DNA of 64,000 nt from Phycisphaerae bacterium. Lineage in GTDB: Bacteria; Planctomycetota; Phycisphaerae; Sedimentisphaerales; Anaerobacaceae. Where the stretch lies: assembly GCA_016782865.1 (NCBI GenBank), contig JADHXR010000003.1, positions 48,961 through 112,960 of the forward strand. Reading direction: 5' to 3'. Below the pieces are notes generated by a model. The model was given only the letters and a program-made list of their open reading frames with translations, had not been told where the DNA came from and searched no databases. Positions 17,989-27,147 of the stretch are shown here, piece by piece. Position numbers and translations under genes: made by a program. Position 1 is the first letter of the stretch. Each line of letters begins with the position of its first letter.

Positions 17989-18038
17989 TTCACACTCCCA
18001 GCTAACATCTCTAAACAATCACATGCACGGTCCTACAC

Positions 18039-18075
18039 TGTCCGGTTTCGGGCGCGCCAATCCCAAAATCGGACA
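18039..18075 (+). promoter_or_regulatory. Candidate enhancer (activator binding) inverted repeat
   Basis: TGTCCGGTTT (18039-18048) and AAATCGGACA (18066-18075) form an inverted repeat with 9 of 10 positions matching. It lies about 85-120 nt upstream of the sigma54 -24 element, the usual distance for an NtrC-type upstream activating site. A separate 7-bp stem palindrome (ATGCTTT/AAAGCAT) follows at 18077-18095. Binding by the locus's own activator is inferred from position. Confidence 0.55.
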
Positions 18076-18157
18076 CATGCTTTTTTTGAAAGCATACATC
18101 TCTCTGCACAAAATCCTTTTTTTCGGCAAAAAATGAACATTCCGGGCAAATGCGCAA

Positions 18158-18174
18158 TTGGCACGGCGATTGCA
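18158..18174 (+). promoter_or_regulatory. Sigma54 (-24/-12) promoter of the export locus
   Basis: TTGGCACGGCGATTGCA matches the sigma54 consensus TGGCACG-N4-TTGCA at every position (GG at 18160-18161, GC at 18172-18173). It lies in the gap between the kinase gene and the membrane fusion gene, with a sigma54 activator encoded upstream. Expected transcription starts near 18184-18186, only 2-4 nt before the ATG at 18188, so the message may be leaderless. Confidence 0.85.
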
Positions 18175-18187
18175 ATGTATTCCAGTT

Positions 18188-19450
18188 ATGGATATTCCAA
18201 GAAAGAATGCAAAACGTCAGCGTCGCATTCGCCGTGGGTTGTACACAGTAGCCGGATTGCTGGTGATTGGCCTGATCACCATGGGCCTGTCGCGTTTGCA
18301 GCCGGCTGCTCCCAGCGTGGATCGCCGTACCCTGTGGATTGATACTGTCAAGCGAGGCTCCATGCTCCGCCAGGTGCGAGGTGTGGGCAGTCTTCTCTCA
18401 GAAGATATTCTGTTGGTGCCTGCGGGAGTGAGCGGGCGCGTGACGCGTATACTGGTAGAGCCTGGTACTATTGTTGAGGCCGACACGGTGATCCTGGAGT
18501 TGAGTAATCCGGAGTTGGATCTGGAACTACTCAACGCTGAGTCACAACTTAATTCCGCTCAGGCAAAGCTGGCTGCTCAGAAAGTCAGTCTGGCGGATCA
18601 ACTCTTGGGCATGGAGGCCAACCTGGCCCAAATGGAAGCCCAGCACAGAGAGGCAAAGCTTAGAGCCGAGGTAGATCAAAAGCAATTTGACGACGATCTA
18701 ATCTCCGAACTTAACCTGACGCTATCCCAGGCCCGGGTGGAGAATTTGGAAGAACTGCTGGTTATCAATAAAAAGCGTCTGACCATGTTCCGCGACCAGA
18801 CCATCCCGGCCCAACTGTCTGAGCTGCAGGCTGCCATTCGTCAGGCCGATTCGCTCTACCAGCTCAAGCAGCGTCAAGTTGACTCTCTGCACGTATGTAC
18901 GGGCAAACCAGGTGTTTTGGCCCAGGTGAAGGACAAGATCGAACCAGGTCAACAGGTAGCGCAGGGAACGATTCTGGCGAAGATCACCAATCCCAGTCGA
19001 CTTAAGGCCCAGTTAAAGGTGCCGGAGGTGCAGGCGCGCGATGTGCGTATTGGGCTCAAAGCGGAAATTGATACGTATAATGGCAAGATTGCCGGTAAGG
19101 TTTCGCGCATTGATCCGACTGTGATGGAGGGAAATGTCACTGTAGACATCAGCCTGAACGGTGATTTACCCGACGGCGCACGCCCGGATCTCTCCGTGGT
19201 CGGCACAGTGGAAATCGAGCGGCTCGACGATATACTATACGTTGGCCGACCGGTCTTTGCCTCCAGCGAGAGCACCGTGGAACTCTTCCAACTTGTCGAA
19301 GAGGGCAGATATGCGATCCGGTCCCTGGTACAACTGGGTCGCAGTTCGGTCAGTACCATTGAGGTCATTGAGGGCCTGGCCGTAGGTGATGAAATCATCC
19401 TCTCAGACATGTCGCAATGGGACGAGCAGGAGCGCCTGCGGCTTAAGTAG
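18188..19450 (+). CDS. HlyD/MacA-type membrane fusion protein
   Basis: 420 residues. A basic N-terminus ('MDIPRKNAKRQRRIRRG'), one inner-membrane helix (about 18-36), then a lipoyl-like half ('VPAGVSGRVTRILVEPGTI'), a long coiled coil (about 105-240) and the return half-motif ('QVKDKIEPGQQVAQGTI') with beta-barrel domains. In MacAB-TolC systems this protein bridges permease and outer-membrane channel. The ATG at 18188 is chosen because the alternative TTG at 18158 lies inside the sigma54 promoter and would not be in its transcript. It is the first gene of the promoter's operon. Confidence 0.92.
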   Translation: MDIPRKNAKRQRRIRRGLYTVAGLLVIGLITMGLSRLQPAAPSVDRRTLWIDTVKRGSMLRQVRGVGSLLSEDILLVPAGVSGRVTRILVEPGTIVEADTVILELSNPELDLELLNAESQLNSAQAKLAAQKVSLADQLLGMEANLAQMEAQHREAKLRAEVDQKQFDDDLISELNLTLSQARVENLEELLVINKKRLTMFRDQTIPAQLSELQAAIRQADSLYQLKQRQVDSLHVCTGKPGVLAQVKDKIEPGQQVAQGTILAKITNPSRLKAQLKVPEVQARDVRIGLKAEIDTYNGKIAGKVSRIDPTVMEGNVTVDISLNGDLPDGARPDLSVVGTVEIERLDDILYVGRPVFASSESTVELFQLVEEGRYAIRSLVQLGRSSVSTIEVIEGLAVGDEIILSDMSQWDEQERLRLK

Positions 19451-19451
19451 C

Positions 19452-19922
19452 CGGTAGCCGGTAGTCAGTAGCCGGTAGTCGGAAAGCAAACGGAGAATGA
19501 AATGGCTGGTCAAAGCTATCGAGATTTGAATGTTTGGAAAGAGGCGATGGATCTTGTAGTCGCCTGCTATCGTGTAACAGATGTTTTCCCTAAAAAAGAA
19601 ATGTATGGATTGGGTAGCCAGCTTCAGAGGGCGGTTGTTTCAGTGCCCTCCAATATTGCCGAAGGGCAGGGGCGTCAATATTCAAAGGAGTTCCTTCAAT
19701 ATATAGCGGTAGCCTACGGATCTTTGGCAGAGGCTGAAACTCACATACAAATTGCCAGACGATTGAATTATATAGATGAAACAACGGAAACGCATTTATT
19801 GGAAAAAACAGGTAGAATTGGCCGCATGCTCAATGGTCTGAGAAAATCCATTCAAGAAAAGATGAAAAGCGGATAGACCAACAACCAACAACCAACAACC
19901 GACTACTGACTACCGGCTACCG
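19452..19922. repeat. Word-repeat palindrome E2 bracketing the S23-like gene
   Basis: A perfect 20-bp inverted repeat (19452-19471 and 19903-19922) made of GTAGTCA/GTAGCCG words lies inside longer word-repeat arms (about 19448-19482 and 19899-19950, the latter with repeated GATTACC). Unlike the other elements, its inside carries an intact gene (19502-19876). Confidence 0.8.
19502..19876 (+). CDS. Four-helix-bundle protein (S23/23S rRNA-IVS-like family)
   Basis: A 124-residue all-helical protein with family hallmarks 'YRDLNVWKEAMDLVV', 'FPKKEMYGLGSQLQRAVVS', 'VPSNIAEGQGRQYSKEF' and 'GSLAEAETHIQIARRL'. This family is encoded in intervening sequences of 23S rRNA, near diversity-generating retroelements (Avd-like) and as orphans; its biochemical role is unsettled, possibly nucleic-acid binding. 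It sits between the membrane fusion and ATPase genes of an export operon, enclosed by the inverted arms of E2, so it is probably a passenger of that element rather than part of the pump. Confidence 0.88.
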   Translation: MAGQSYRDLNVWKEAMDLVVACYRVTDVFPKKEMYGLGSQLQRAVVSVPSNIAEGQGRQYSKEFLQYIAVAYGSLAEAETHIQIARRLNYIDETTETHLLEKTGRIGRMLNGLRKSIQEKMKSG

Positions 19923-19969
19923 ATTACCGATTACCGATTACCGACTACCACTCATTATGGAGAACACAA

Positions 19970-20677
19970 ATGAATGACACCAACAACACCCTCATCCACG
20001 TCCAGGACCTGCAGAAGGTTTTTGTTACTGAAGAGGTGGAAACCCATGCCTTATCCGGCGTCCACCTGGATATCAAGAAAGGCGAGTACATCGCCATTGC
20101 CGGGCCCTCGGGCTGCGGTAAGTCCACGCTGCTGTCGATCCTCGGTCTGCTGGACTCTCCCACGGACGGGACCTACGTGCTCAACGGAACCCATGCGGCG
20201 GAGCTGTCGGCCTCGCAACGGGCCCGCATCCGCAATCGCGAGGTGGGCTTTGTCTTTCAGAGCTTTAACCTCATCGGCGACCTGACTGTATACGAAAACG
20301 TAGAATTGCCCCTGACCTATCAGAAGATGCCCAAGGCTCAGCGCAAGGAGCGTGCCCACGCGGCCCTGGAGAAGGTCTCCATGGCGCACCGCATGAAGCA
20401 CTATCCAGCCCAGCTCTCCGGCGGTCAACAACAGCGCGTGGCCGTGGCCCGCGCCATTGTGACTGATCCGTCGATCCTCCTGGCGGATGAACCCACGGGT
20501 AACCTGGATTCCGCCAACGGCGACATTGTTATGGAGATGCTGCATGATTTGCACAAGGCCGGTGCCACCATCTGCATGGTCACGCACGACCCGCGTTACG
20601 CCAACCACGCCCAGCGCACCGTCCATCTGTTTGACGGACGTATCATAGATGAGAAGGAGGCAGGGGATACTCTATGA
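19970..20677 (+). CDS. MacB/LolD-type ABC transporter ATPase (ATPase 1)
   Basis: 235 residues with all ABC motifs: Walker A 'GPSGCGKST' (45-53), Q-loop 'VFQSFNL', signature 'LSGGQQQR' (149-156), Walker B 'ILLADEP' (169-175), D-loop 'GNLDS' and switch His in 'CMVTHDPRY'. It is a cytoplasmic ATPase expected to power the FtsX-type permeases. Its stop overlaps the ATG of the first permease (ATGA arrangement), so the two are translationally coupled. Of the three ATPases in the locus this one has the most canonical motifs. Confidence 0.95.
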   Translation: MNDTNNTLIHVQDLQKVFVTEEVETHALSGVHLDIKKGEYIAIAGPSGCGKSTLLSILGLLDSPTDGTYVLNGTHAAELSASQRARIRNREVGFVFQSFNLIGDLTVYENVELPLTYQKMPKAQRKERAHAALEKVSMAHRMKHYPAQLSGGQQQRVAVARAIVTDPSILLADEPTGNLDSANGDIVMEMLHDLHKAGATICMVTHDPRYANHAQRTVHLFDGRIIDEKEAGDTL

Positions 20678-21675
20678 TGGGGACTCTGATCCAAGATATT
20701 CGCTTTGGAATCCGGATGCTGGCCAAAAGACCTGCATTCACGGCCATCGTTGTTCTGGTCCTGGCAGTGGGCATCGGGGCCAACAGCGCCCTGTTCAGTG
20801 TATTCAAGACGGTTGTCCTCAGTCCGCTTCCCTTTCCCCAGCCGAAACAGCTCATGTTTGTCAATAGTACCATTGAGATTCCCTTGATGGACGGCCGGCC
20901 CTTTACGGAACACGACGATGGATCGGGCGAACCGGTGCTCGTTGTGAACCAGGCCTTCTGCCGGCAGTTCTTTCCCCAAGAGAATCCGATTGGACAGCAA
21001 GTGCGCGTCTTCTTCTGCGGCCCGGCCTTTCGCAGAATTGTCGGGGTCGTAGGCAACGTCAGGGCCCGCAATATAGATCTGAACCAGGTCGAATACTCGC
21101 CTATGATGTACGAACCCATTGACCAGACCTGCCAGCATTCACTGACCACTATGGTGCGCACGCACGGCGATCCTACCTCCCTGACCCATGCCCTGCAACA
21201 GGCCGTTTGGACGCTCGACAGGGATCTGCCCATCTCCCAGATACAAACACTTACCCGGACGCTCAACAACACCATGGCCATCCCGAGGTTCTGCATGATT
21301 CTGCTCTTCCTGGTGGCCGTAGTGGCCCTGGGCCTGGCCATGATGGGGCTCTACGGTGTGATCGCCTATGCCATGGGCGAGCGCATGCATGAGATTGGCA
21401 TTCGCATGGTCTTCGGCGCTCAAGCCAACGATATCCTGCGCTTGACCTTGCAGCGTGCGTTTGTACTGATTACCGTGGGAGTTTTCACTGGTCTCGTGAT
21501 TGCCCTCGCTCTGGGTCGTGTGGTGCAGGATCTGCTTTACCAAACCAAGCAGGCTGATCCGCTGGTATTCAGTATGGGCGTCCTGTTTCTGGTCGGCGCA
21601 GGCCTGCTGGCGTGCTACATCCCCGCCAGGCGCGCAGCCAGGATCGATCCCATGGAGGCGTTGCGATATGAGTGA
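20674..21675 (+). CDS. Permease 1: MacB/FtsX-type permease with internal deletion
   Basis: 333 residues instead of about 800. The first transmembrane helix region ('AIVVLVLAVGIGANSALFSVF', up to 'NSTIEIP' near residue 61) is joined in frame to the second half ('LMDGRPFTEHDD'), which then runs normally through three C-terminal helices to '[18 protein letters not shown]'. The first ectodomain and the middle helices are gone. The product has one plus three helices around one ectodomain, the topology of ordinary MacB. A second ATG at 20677 gives the usual family start 'MGTLIQD'. It is coupled to ATPase 1. Confidence 0.85.
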   Translation: MMGTLIQDIRFGIRMLAKRPAFTAIVVLVLAVGIGANSALFSVFKTVVLSPLPFPQPKQLMFVNSTIEIPLMDGRPFTEHDDGSGEPVLVVNQAFCRQFFPQENPIGQQVRVFFCGPAFRRIVGVVGNVRARNIDLNQVEYSPMMYEPIDQTCQHSLTTMVRTHGDPTSLTHALQQAVWTLDRDLPISQIQTLTRTLNNTMAIPRFCMILLFLVAVVALGLAMMGLYGVIAYAMGERMHEIGIRMVFGAQANDILRLTLQRAFVLITVGVFTGLVIALALGRVVQDLLYQTKQADPLVFSMGVLFLVGAGLLACYIPARRAARIDPMEALRYE

Positions 21676-21681
21676 GAAAAA

Positions 21682-21860
21682 AGGTGTTAGGTGCTGGGTG
21701 ATAGGTGTTAGGGAATTGACAGCCCTTTGGGCTGGCTAGTTTAACAAAACCGAAGATAGACATTAGACGTTGGAAGGTTGAATAATGGAAAATACTCTGA
21801 TGGTACATGAGAGTCGGCGACAGCCTCTGTTAGCCACCAGCCACTCATCACCAGCCACTG
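21682..21860. repeat. Word-repeat palindrome E3 (GGTGTTA/GGTGCTG type)
   Basis: The left arm (21682-21712) reiterates GGTGTTAGGTGCTGGGTGAT-like words; the right arm (21831-21860) has the inverse form (CACCAGCCACTCATCACCAG). Pairing is imperfect. A central hairpin CAGCCCTTTGGGCTG is near 21719-21733, and GGCGACAGCCTCTG near the right arm is shared with E4. Confidence 0.6.
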
Positions 21861-21909
21861 TTGTTATCTGACGCCAGCCTATACTGATCCCTGTCCTGAA
21901 AGGACCAAA

Positions 21910-24402
21910 ATGAGTACTCTAATCAATGACCTCCAATATGCCTTTCGCAGGCTGTGTAAACACCCCGGTTTTACCGCCATTGCCCTGGTCACGCTGGCCA
22001 TCGGCATTGGGGCCAATACGTTTATGTTCAGCCTGGTCAATATGATGATATTTCGGCCTGCTCAGGTCGAAGATCCGGAGCGATTGGTGCACTGTGGTTT
22101 TCGCGGTAGCGAACCTCATGACGGACCTTTCCGCTATCAGATGTATACCCAGATATGCGATGACAATCAGGCGTTTAGTGATCTAATCGCCCTCAGTTCG
22201 GGTCATGGAAGCAGCAGTTGGGTCCAGGGCAGTACGATCAAGCCAATGGATATCATGTACACTTCGGCCAACTATTTTTCCGCATTGGGAGTCAAGCCTG
22301 TTTATGGACGGACCTTCCTGCCCGAGGAGGAACGCTATGGCTCAGAATCGGTTGCCGTGCTAAGTTACCGGATGTGGAAGGAACTGGGTGGTGATCCCCA
22401 ACTGGTAGGCCAAATCATAGATATCAACACCAGGCCTTGCCGAGTCGTAGGTGTGGCACCCAAGGGATTCCACGGCACAACCATCATGGGACCTGATCTC
22501 TGGCTGCCCTTAGGTGCTTACGGTGCGGTCAATCTACCTCATAAGGAAGGGAGCCGCTACCCCTCCCTCCTTTTGATTGGACGGCTTAAACCCGACTTGG
22601 ATATGGCAGCAGCCGAGGCCCAGCTTCAAGTGCTGACTCCGCGTGTTAAAGCGTCGATTCCATATTATAGGGATGATCCCAAGGTGAAGATTTATCTCGC
22701 CCGGTTGCACCGATGGTTTTTAGGGGCAGAGAATCCTGACGATACAAAAGGCTTGCGGCAAAGCGGTATGACCATGATGGGGGTTTCCTCAGTCATTCTA
22801 CTGATTGCCTGTCTGAACCTGGCGAATATGCTCAATGTGCAAGGGGCCCAGCGGCAACGGGAGATCGCCATCCGCATGGCCATTGGGGGCGGACGTCTAC
22901 GCATTATACGGCAGTTGCTGATCGAATCGCTTTTGTTAGCGTTGTTGGGAGGAGCTATGGCGGCGATTCCAGCTCTAGTGGGTATTCGCATGTTCAATGC
23001 GTATACCGTCAGGCTCAATGAACCCATCGAATTACCCTCCTTCGATGTTCGCGTTTTCTCAGCGACCTTGGGATGCTGTTTGATTGCAACGGTGCTATTT
23101 GGTCTCAAACCCGCCTTGAACCTATCTAAACGCGATGTTATTGGCGACCTCAAGGATGCAGGGGTGGGCATGATTCGAGCAACACGGCGCAAATGGCGTT
23201 TTATGCCGCGTGGTCTATCCGTGATCGGTCAGATCGCCTTGTCGGTGGTCTTTGTGATGGTGGCGACGTTGTTTGTTCGCACGGCCTTGAAAGTGGCCAA
23301 CTCCTGTCCCGGTTTTGACCTGGACGGCAAGATCGTTGTCAAGGTCGACGCATTGGCGAGTGGATACACCCAAGCTCAGGCCCAGGCCGCCTGCAACATG
23401 CTGGGCGAGCGTCTCAAGGGCACGTCCGGGATTGAGGCTGTGGGCTGGTCCAGGGGATTTCCCGTGGGGGATGCCAGCCCCGGACTCTCCCAAAAGATCA
23501 TGGAATACCAACCCGGGGTAGAAGATGACAATGCCAAAAGCCTGCTCCGCCGAGGCCCCATGGTATTCAGCGTCCATGGGGACTACTTCGAGGCCATGGG
23601 AGTACGGCTTATGCAAGGCCGTCCTTTTCGCTCTCTCGATAGTAAGGCTGAGACCGAACCGCCCATTATCATTGACCAAGGCCTGGCACGTAAACTCCGA
23701 CGAGATGGCAATGCCTTGGACTGCCTGATCCAACATGGGTGGGGCTCGGACCTGCAGGTGTATCGGGTGGTGGGAGTCGTCCCCAATCAGCAAGATCCTT
23801 CCGGTGCATCCTCGGAGTGGGCACATATCTATCAGCCAATCTCTGCCGATCAAGTCCCCATCTATATGCACATACAGACGTCGCCGGAGATGGAATCTAC
23901 CCTCCTGCAAAGTCTCGGTTCAGCGATTCGCAAGATCGATCCTCAGCTAGAGGTGGTGTCATTGATGAGTTTGGCAGATCATCATCGAAGAGGTCACACC
24001 GTCGTGGGAGCGAAAATGAATGCTACGGCGACTACGATATTTGGGGGGCTGGCCATGTTTCTGGCCGGACTCGGTCTCTACGCAGTCAAGGGGCATTTGG
24101 TGGCAACACGCACCAACGAAATTGGTCTTCGCATGGCCTTGGGCGCTAAACGTTGGGATGTTCTAGCCCTGGTCTTTCGTCAGAATGCGGTTTCGACACT
24201 GGCGGGACTGGTACTTGGTATCCTGCTGGCCATTGGCCTGACGTCTTTGATTCGCAATTCGCTACAGGGCATCAGTCCCATGGACCCGGTGAGTATCATC
24301 ACAACGGTCGTCGTGTTGGCCGTGACGTCACTACTGGCCGGTTACGTTCCCGCCCGCCGCGCCGTCAATATCGATCCGATGGAGGCGTTGCGCTACGAGT
24401 GA
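21910..24402 (+). CDS. Permease 2: duplicated FtsX/MacB (ADOP-like) permease
   Basis: 830 residues with the double architecture: helix 1 ('FTAIALVTLAIGIGANTFMFS'), ectodomain 1, three helices, a middle helix, ectodomain 2 and three C-terminal helices, ending '[17 protein letters not shown]'. The start is 'MSTLIND'. It is close in sequence to permease 13 (both have 'LISCLNLANML' or 'LIACLNLANML' and 'REIAIRMAIGGGRLRI'). It has no nucleotide-binding domain and must use a separate ATPase. It is separated from its neighbours by E3 and E4. Confidence 0.92.
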   Translation: MSTLINDLQYAFRRLCKHPGFTAIALVTLAIGIGANTFMFSLVNMMIFRPAQVEDPERLVHCGFRGSEPHDGPFRYQMYTQICDDNQAFSDLIALSSGHGSSSWVQGSTIKPMDIMYTSANYFSALGVKPVYGRTFLPEEERYGSESVAVLSYRMWKELGGDPQLVGQIIDINTRPCRVVGVAPKGFHGTTIMGPDLWLPLGAYGAVNLPHKEGSRYPSLLLIGRLKPDLDMAAAEAQLQVLTPRVKASIPYYRDDPKVKIYLARLHRWFLGAENPDDTKGLRQSGMTMMGVSSVILLIACLNLANMLNVQGAQRQREIAIRMAIGGGRLRIIRQLLIESLLLALLGGAMAAIPALVGIRMFNAYTVRLNEPIELPSFDVRVFSATLGCCLIATVLFGLKPALNLSKRDVIGDLKDAGVGMIRATRRKWRFMPRGLSVIGQIALSVVFVMVATLFVRTALKVANSCPGFDLDGKIVVKVDALASGYTQAQAQAACNMLGERLKGTSGIEAVGWSRGFPVGDASPGLSQKIMEYQPGVEDDNAKSLLRRGPMVFSVHGDYFEAMGVRLMQGRPFRSLDSKAETEPPIIIDQGLARKLRRDGNALDCLIQHGWGSDLQVYRVVGVVPNQQDPSGASSEWAHIYQPISADQVPIYMHIQTSPEMESTLLQSLGSAIRKIDPQLEVVSLMSLADHHRRGHTVVGAKMNATATTIFGGLAMFLAGLGLYAVKGHLVATRTNEIGLRMALGAKRWDVLALVFRQNAVSTLAGLVLGILLAIGLTSLIRNSLQGISPMDPVSIITTVVVLAVTSLLAGYVPARRAVNIDPMEALRYE

Positions 24403-24404
24403 AA

Positions 24405-24570
24405 CAGGGATCAGGAGTCAGGGATCGGGAGTCAGGTGTTGTGTTGATGCCTTTGGCGACTAGTTTGATGAAAGAAACCATTGTATGAAGCAAAGTACGC
24501 AAAAAGGTAAGGAACTAAAGAATTGGCGACAGCCTCTGCTGATCCCCGACCCCTGATCCCTGACTACTGG
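24405..24570. repeat. Word-repeat palindrome E4 (GGATCAGGAGTCAG type)
   Basis: Left arm 24405-24436 (reiterated GGGATCAGGAGTCA) and right arm 24539-24570 (CTGATCCC/CTGACTAC words) are imperfect inverses. GCCTTTGGC near 24450 matches the central hairpin of E3, E6 and E8. The right arm ends just upstream of the GGAG ribosome site of permease 3. Confidence 0.65.
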
Positions 24571-24578
24571 AGTAAAAA

Positions 24579-27005
24579 GTGAGTACTTTTTTAAACGATC
24601 TCAAATACGCGTTTCGACAGCTTCATAAGAATCCTGGCTTTGCGGTGGTCGTCATCCTGATCCTGGCCTTGGGAATCGGCATTAACGCTACCGCCTTTAC
24701 TGTGGTCAATGCAGTGCTGTTTCGACCTTTGCCGGTCAAGGACCCGCAACAGTTATGTTCTCTGTCTATCCATACCCAAGAACAAGTCTATGACGGCACG
24801 TTCACATACCCTGATTTGGAGTTCTTCCAGGACAATGCTGATGTATTCGAGGGCGTCTTGACATTTAAGTCCATGTCTTTGTCGTGGCAATGGCAGCCGA
24901 ACCAGACCCGTAAGATTCTGGCCGAATGGGTGTCCAGGGATTATTTCAATATCCTGGGTGTTAAGACCTCTCTGGGACGGTCCTTCAATCTCGAAGAGCA
25001 ATCGGTGCCCAATGCCTATCCGGTGGTGGTTCTCAGTCATGCCTTCTGGTCCAGCGAATTCGATAGCAGCCCTGACATTTTAGGCACAGACATCATAATT
25101 AGTAGCAAAAACTACACCATTGTGGGAGTGGCCGAGCCTGGTTTTGAAGGCATGCGTCCGTCCAGATCGCCGGATTTGTGGCTGCCCATGATGATGATGG
25201 TTCAGGTCTCCGGAGGGGCTCTCACCAGAGATACAAACTATGAAGTCATCGGACGCCTTCGCAGAGAAGTATCACGTCGGAACGCTGAAACACAACTGAC
25301 TGCACTGCTGCCTGAACTGGACAAGAATTCCAATAATTTTAGTGGAAAACGGGGGCAGGGAAGGGTCGTGCTTACGCGCTGTGGACACGGAAGCCTGGCT
25401 GGCAAGGACCGCGGCGCTGCGTGGGTCGGATCATTGGTTTTCCTGGCGGTCACGGGCATGGTGCTTTTGATTGCGTGCGCCAACATGGCCAATCTTCTCT
25501 TGGCCCGCGCGATGGCCCGGCGCAGAGAAATCGCAACGCGTCTGGCCCTGGGTGCCGGGCGTTTTGACCTGATCAGACAACTGCTGTGTGAGAGTCTGGT
25601 GCTGGCCCTGGCCGGAGGATGCGTCGGACTCTGGCTGACGCACGGTGCCGTGCAACTATTCATGTCCATGCGTCCCGGGGGCGTCAAGTTGCCGCAGGCC
25701 ATTGGCCTGGATACACGTGTGGTCGTGTTCACGGTTTGTCTGTCTTTGCTGACCACATTAATCTTTGGTTTGATCCCAGCCCTGCAGGGTACACGCGTGG
25801 CCATTTCTCAGGCTCTCAAAGAGAACCAGGGCATGTTAAGCAGCGATACAAAACGTTTTGGCGTACGCAATATCCTGATTGCCGCACAGATCACGCTCTG
25901 TGTGGTACTGCTTATGATGGCCGGCTTACTGTTGCGCAACTTGCAGCAGACCATGAATATTGACTTTGGCTTTGATGACAAACATACACTGCTGGTCCAG
26001 TTGCCCGAGTCTCTCTTTAAAGAAAGAGACGTTGATCCTTACAGCATTCACGAACGAGTGATGGACCAGATACAGGCCTTGCCGGACGTAGAAGGCGCAA
26101 GTCTGGTGGGACAAATCCAGTTGAGCGGGGGGAGTTTAGAAACCACGGTATCACTCCCTGGGACAGAGAATGGCCAAAAGGCAATAACTTACTATGTCGG
26201 GCCGGACTACTTCAACACCATGCGTATCGGCGTGAAGCAGGGCCGTGAGTTTTCTTTACATGACCGGAAGGGTCAAAAGAACGTGGTTATCATCAACGAA
26301 ACACTGGCGCGCCTGTTATGGCCGAATGAAAATCCGATAGGCCAGATCGTCGGTAGTAACGAAAAGACATTTGAGGTGTGTGGCATCGTTGCGAACAGCA
26401 AGTACCACGATGTGCGCGAGACGCCTCAGCCTGCGGCGTACTATTGCTCCCTGCAAACCGGATGGGCTCAGGTACTCATTGTCCGATCCAAGGGGCAGCC
26501 GGTCCTGCTCCGGCGTGTTCTTGAGGAAAAGATTCACGCCTTGGATCCCTCCGTGGCCCGTTCCCAGGCCAGGACCTATACCCAACAGATACGGGGCGTC
26601 CTTATCGCAGAGCGATTCGCCTCTCTATTTATCACCCTCATCGGAGCCGGAGGCTTGCTCCTGGCCAGTGTAGGTCTGTACGGCGTTGTGAGCTATATGG
26701 GACGCTTGCGCACGCCTGAAATCGGCATGCGTGTTGCTTTGGGTGCACAAAAGATCGATATCATTCGATTGGTTGTTCGTCAGGCTGTCAGAATTGTTCT
26801 GGTGGGGTTGTCAGTCGGTATGTGTCTGGCAGTGCCTTTTGCACTGTTTCTATCCAAGCTTACACCATTTGAACTGTCTGTATTCGATCCGGCGACCTTT
26901 GTCATAGTCACATCGGTATTGCTCATGACGGCGGCTTTAGCCTGTCTGATACCCGCACTCAGGGCGGCCAAGATTGATCCGATGGAGGCACTGAGATATG
27001 AATGA
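24579..27005 (+). CDS. Permease 3: duplicated FtsX/MacB permease
   Basis: 808 residues, GTG start with GGAG 8 nt upstream ('MSTFLNDLKYAFRQL'). Full double architecture: helix 1 'VVVILILALGIGINATAFTVV', mid FtsX block 'LLIACANMANLLLARAMARRR', second ectodomain with 'GREFSLHDRKGQKNVVIIN', C-terminus '[18 protein letters not shown]', where most paralogues have IPARRAA. Inner-membrane export permease, driven in trans by one of the ATPases. It lies between E4 and E5. Confidence 0.92.
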   Translation: MSTFLNDLKYAFRQLHKNPGFAVVVILILALGIGINATAFTVVNAVLFRPLPVKDPQQLCSLSIHTQEQVYDGTFTYPDLEFFQDNADVFEGVLTFKSMSLSWQWQPNQTRKILAEWVSRDYFNILGVKTSLGRSFNLEEQSVPNAYPVVVLSHAFWSSEFDSSPDILGTDIIISSKNYTIVGVAEPGFEGMRPSRSPDLWLPMMMMVQVSGGALTRDTNYEVIGRLRREVSRRNAETQLTALLPELDKNSNNFSGKRGQGRVVLTRCGHGSLAGKDRGAAWVGSLVFLAVTGMVLLIACANMANLLLARAMARRREIATRLALGAGRFDLIRQLLCESLVLALAGGCVGLWLTHGAVQLFMSMRPGGVKLPQAIGLDTRVVVFTVCLSLLTTLIFGLIPALQGTRVAISQALKENQGMLSSDTKRFGVRNILIAAQITLCVVLLMMAGLLLRNLQQTMNIDFGFDDKHTLLVQLPESLFKERDVDPYSIHERVMDQIQALPDVEGASLVGQIQLSGGSLETTVSLPGTENGQKAITYYVGPDYFNTMRIGVKQGREFSLHDRKGQKNVVIINETLARLLWPNENPIGQIVGSNEKTFEVCGIVANSKYHDVRETPQPAAYYCSLQTGWAQVLIVRSKGQPVLLRRVLEEKIHALDPSVARSQARTYTQQIRGVLIAERFASLFITLIGAGGLLLASVGLYGVVSYMGRLRTPEIGMRVALGAQKIDIIRLVVRQAVRIVLVGLSVGMCLAVPFALFLSKLTPFELSVFDPATFVIVTSVLLMTAALACLIPALRAAKIDPMEALRYE

Positions 27006-27009
27006 GGAA

Positions 27010-27099
27010 AGATCACAGATCAGAGTTAACAGATCGCAGTTGGCTGAAGAGCCCTGTGGCCTTCTTGCGGTGATCCGTGATCTGCGATCTGTGAACTGG
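27010..27099. repeat. Word-repeat palindrome E5 (GATCACAGATC type)
   Basis: Left arm 27010-27041 and right arm 27071-27099 are imperfect inverses; the longest perfect pairing is the 11-mer ACAGATCGCAG. The words are the same as in E6 and E8, but the centre (GAGCCCTGTGGCC) differs. Confidence 0.7.
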
Positions 27100-27147
27100 A
27101 GTCAAAAATGAGTACTTTTTTGCAATGACATCAAATACGCCTTTCGG

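Noticed and set aside
19448..19950. Reiterated GTAGTCA/GATTACC words as a CRISPR array
   Set aside because: Units are 7-8 nt, contiguous, without unique spacers, and there are no cas genes.
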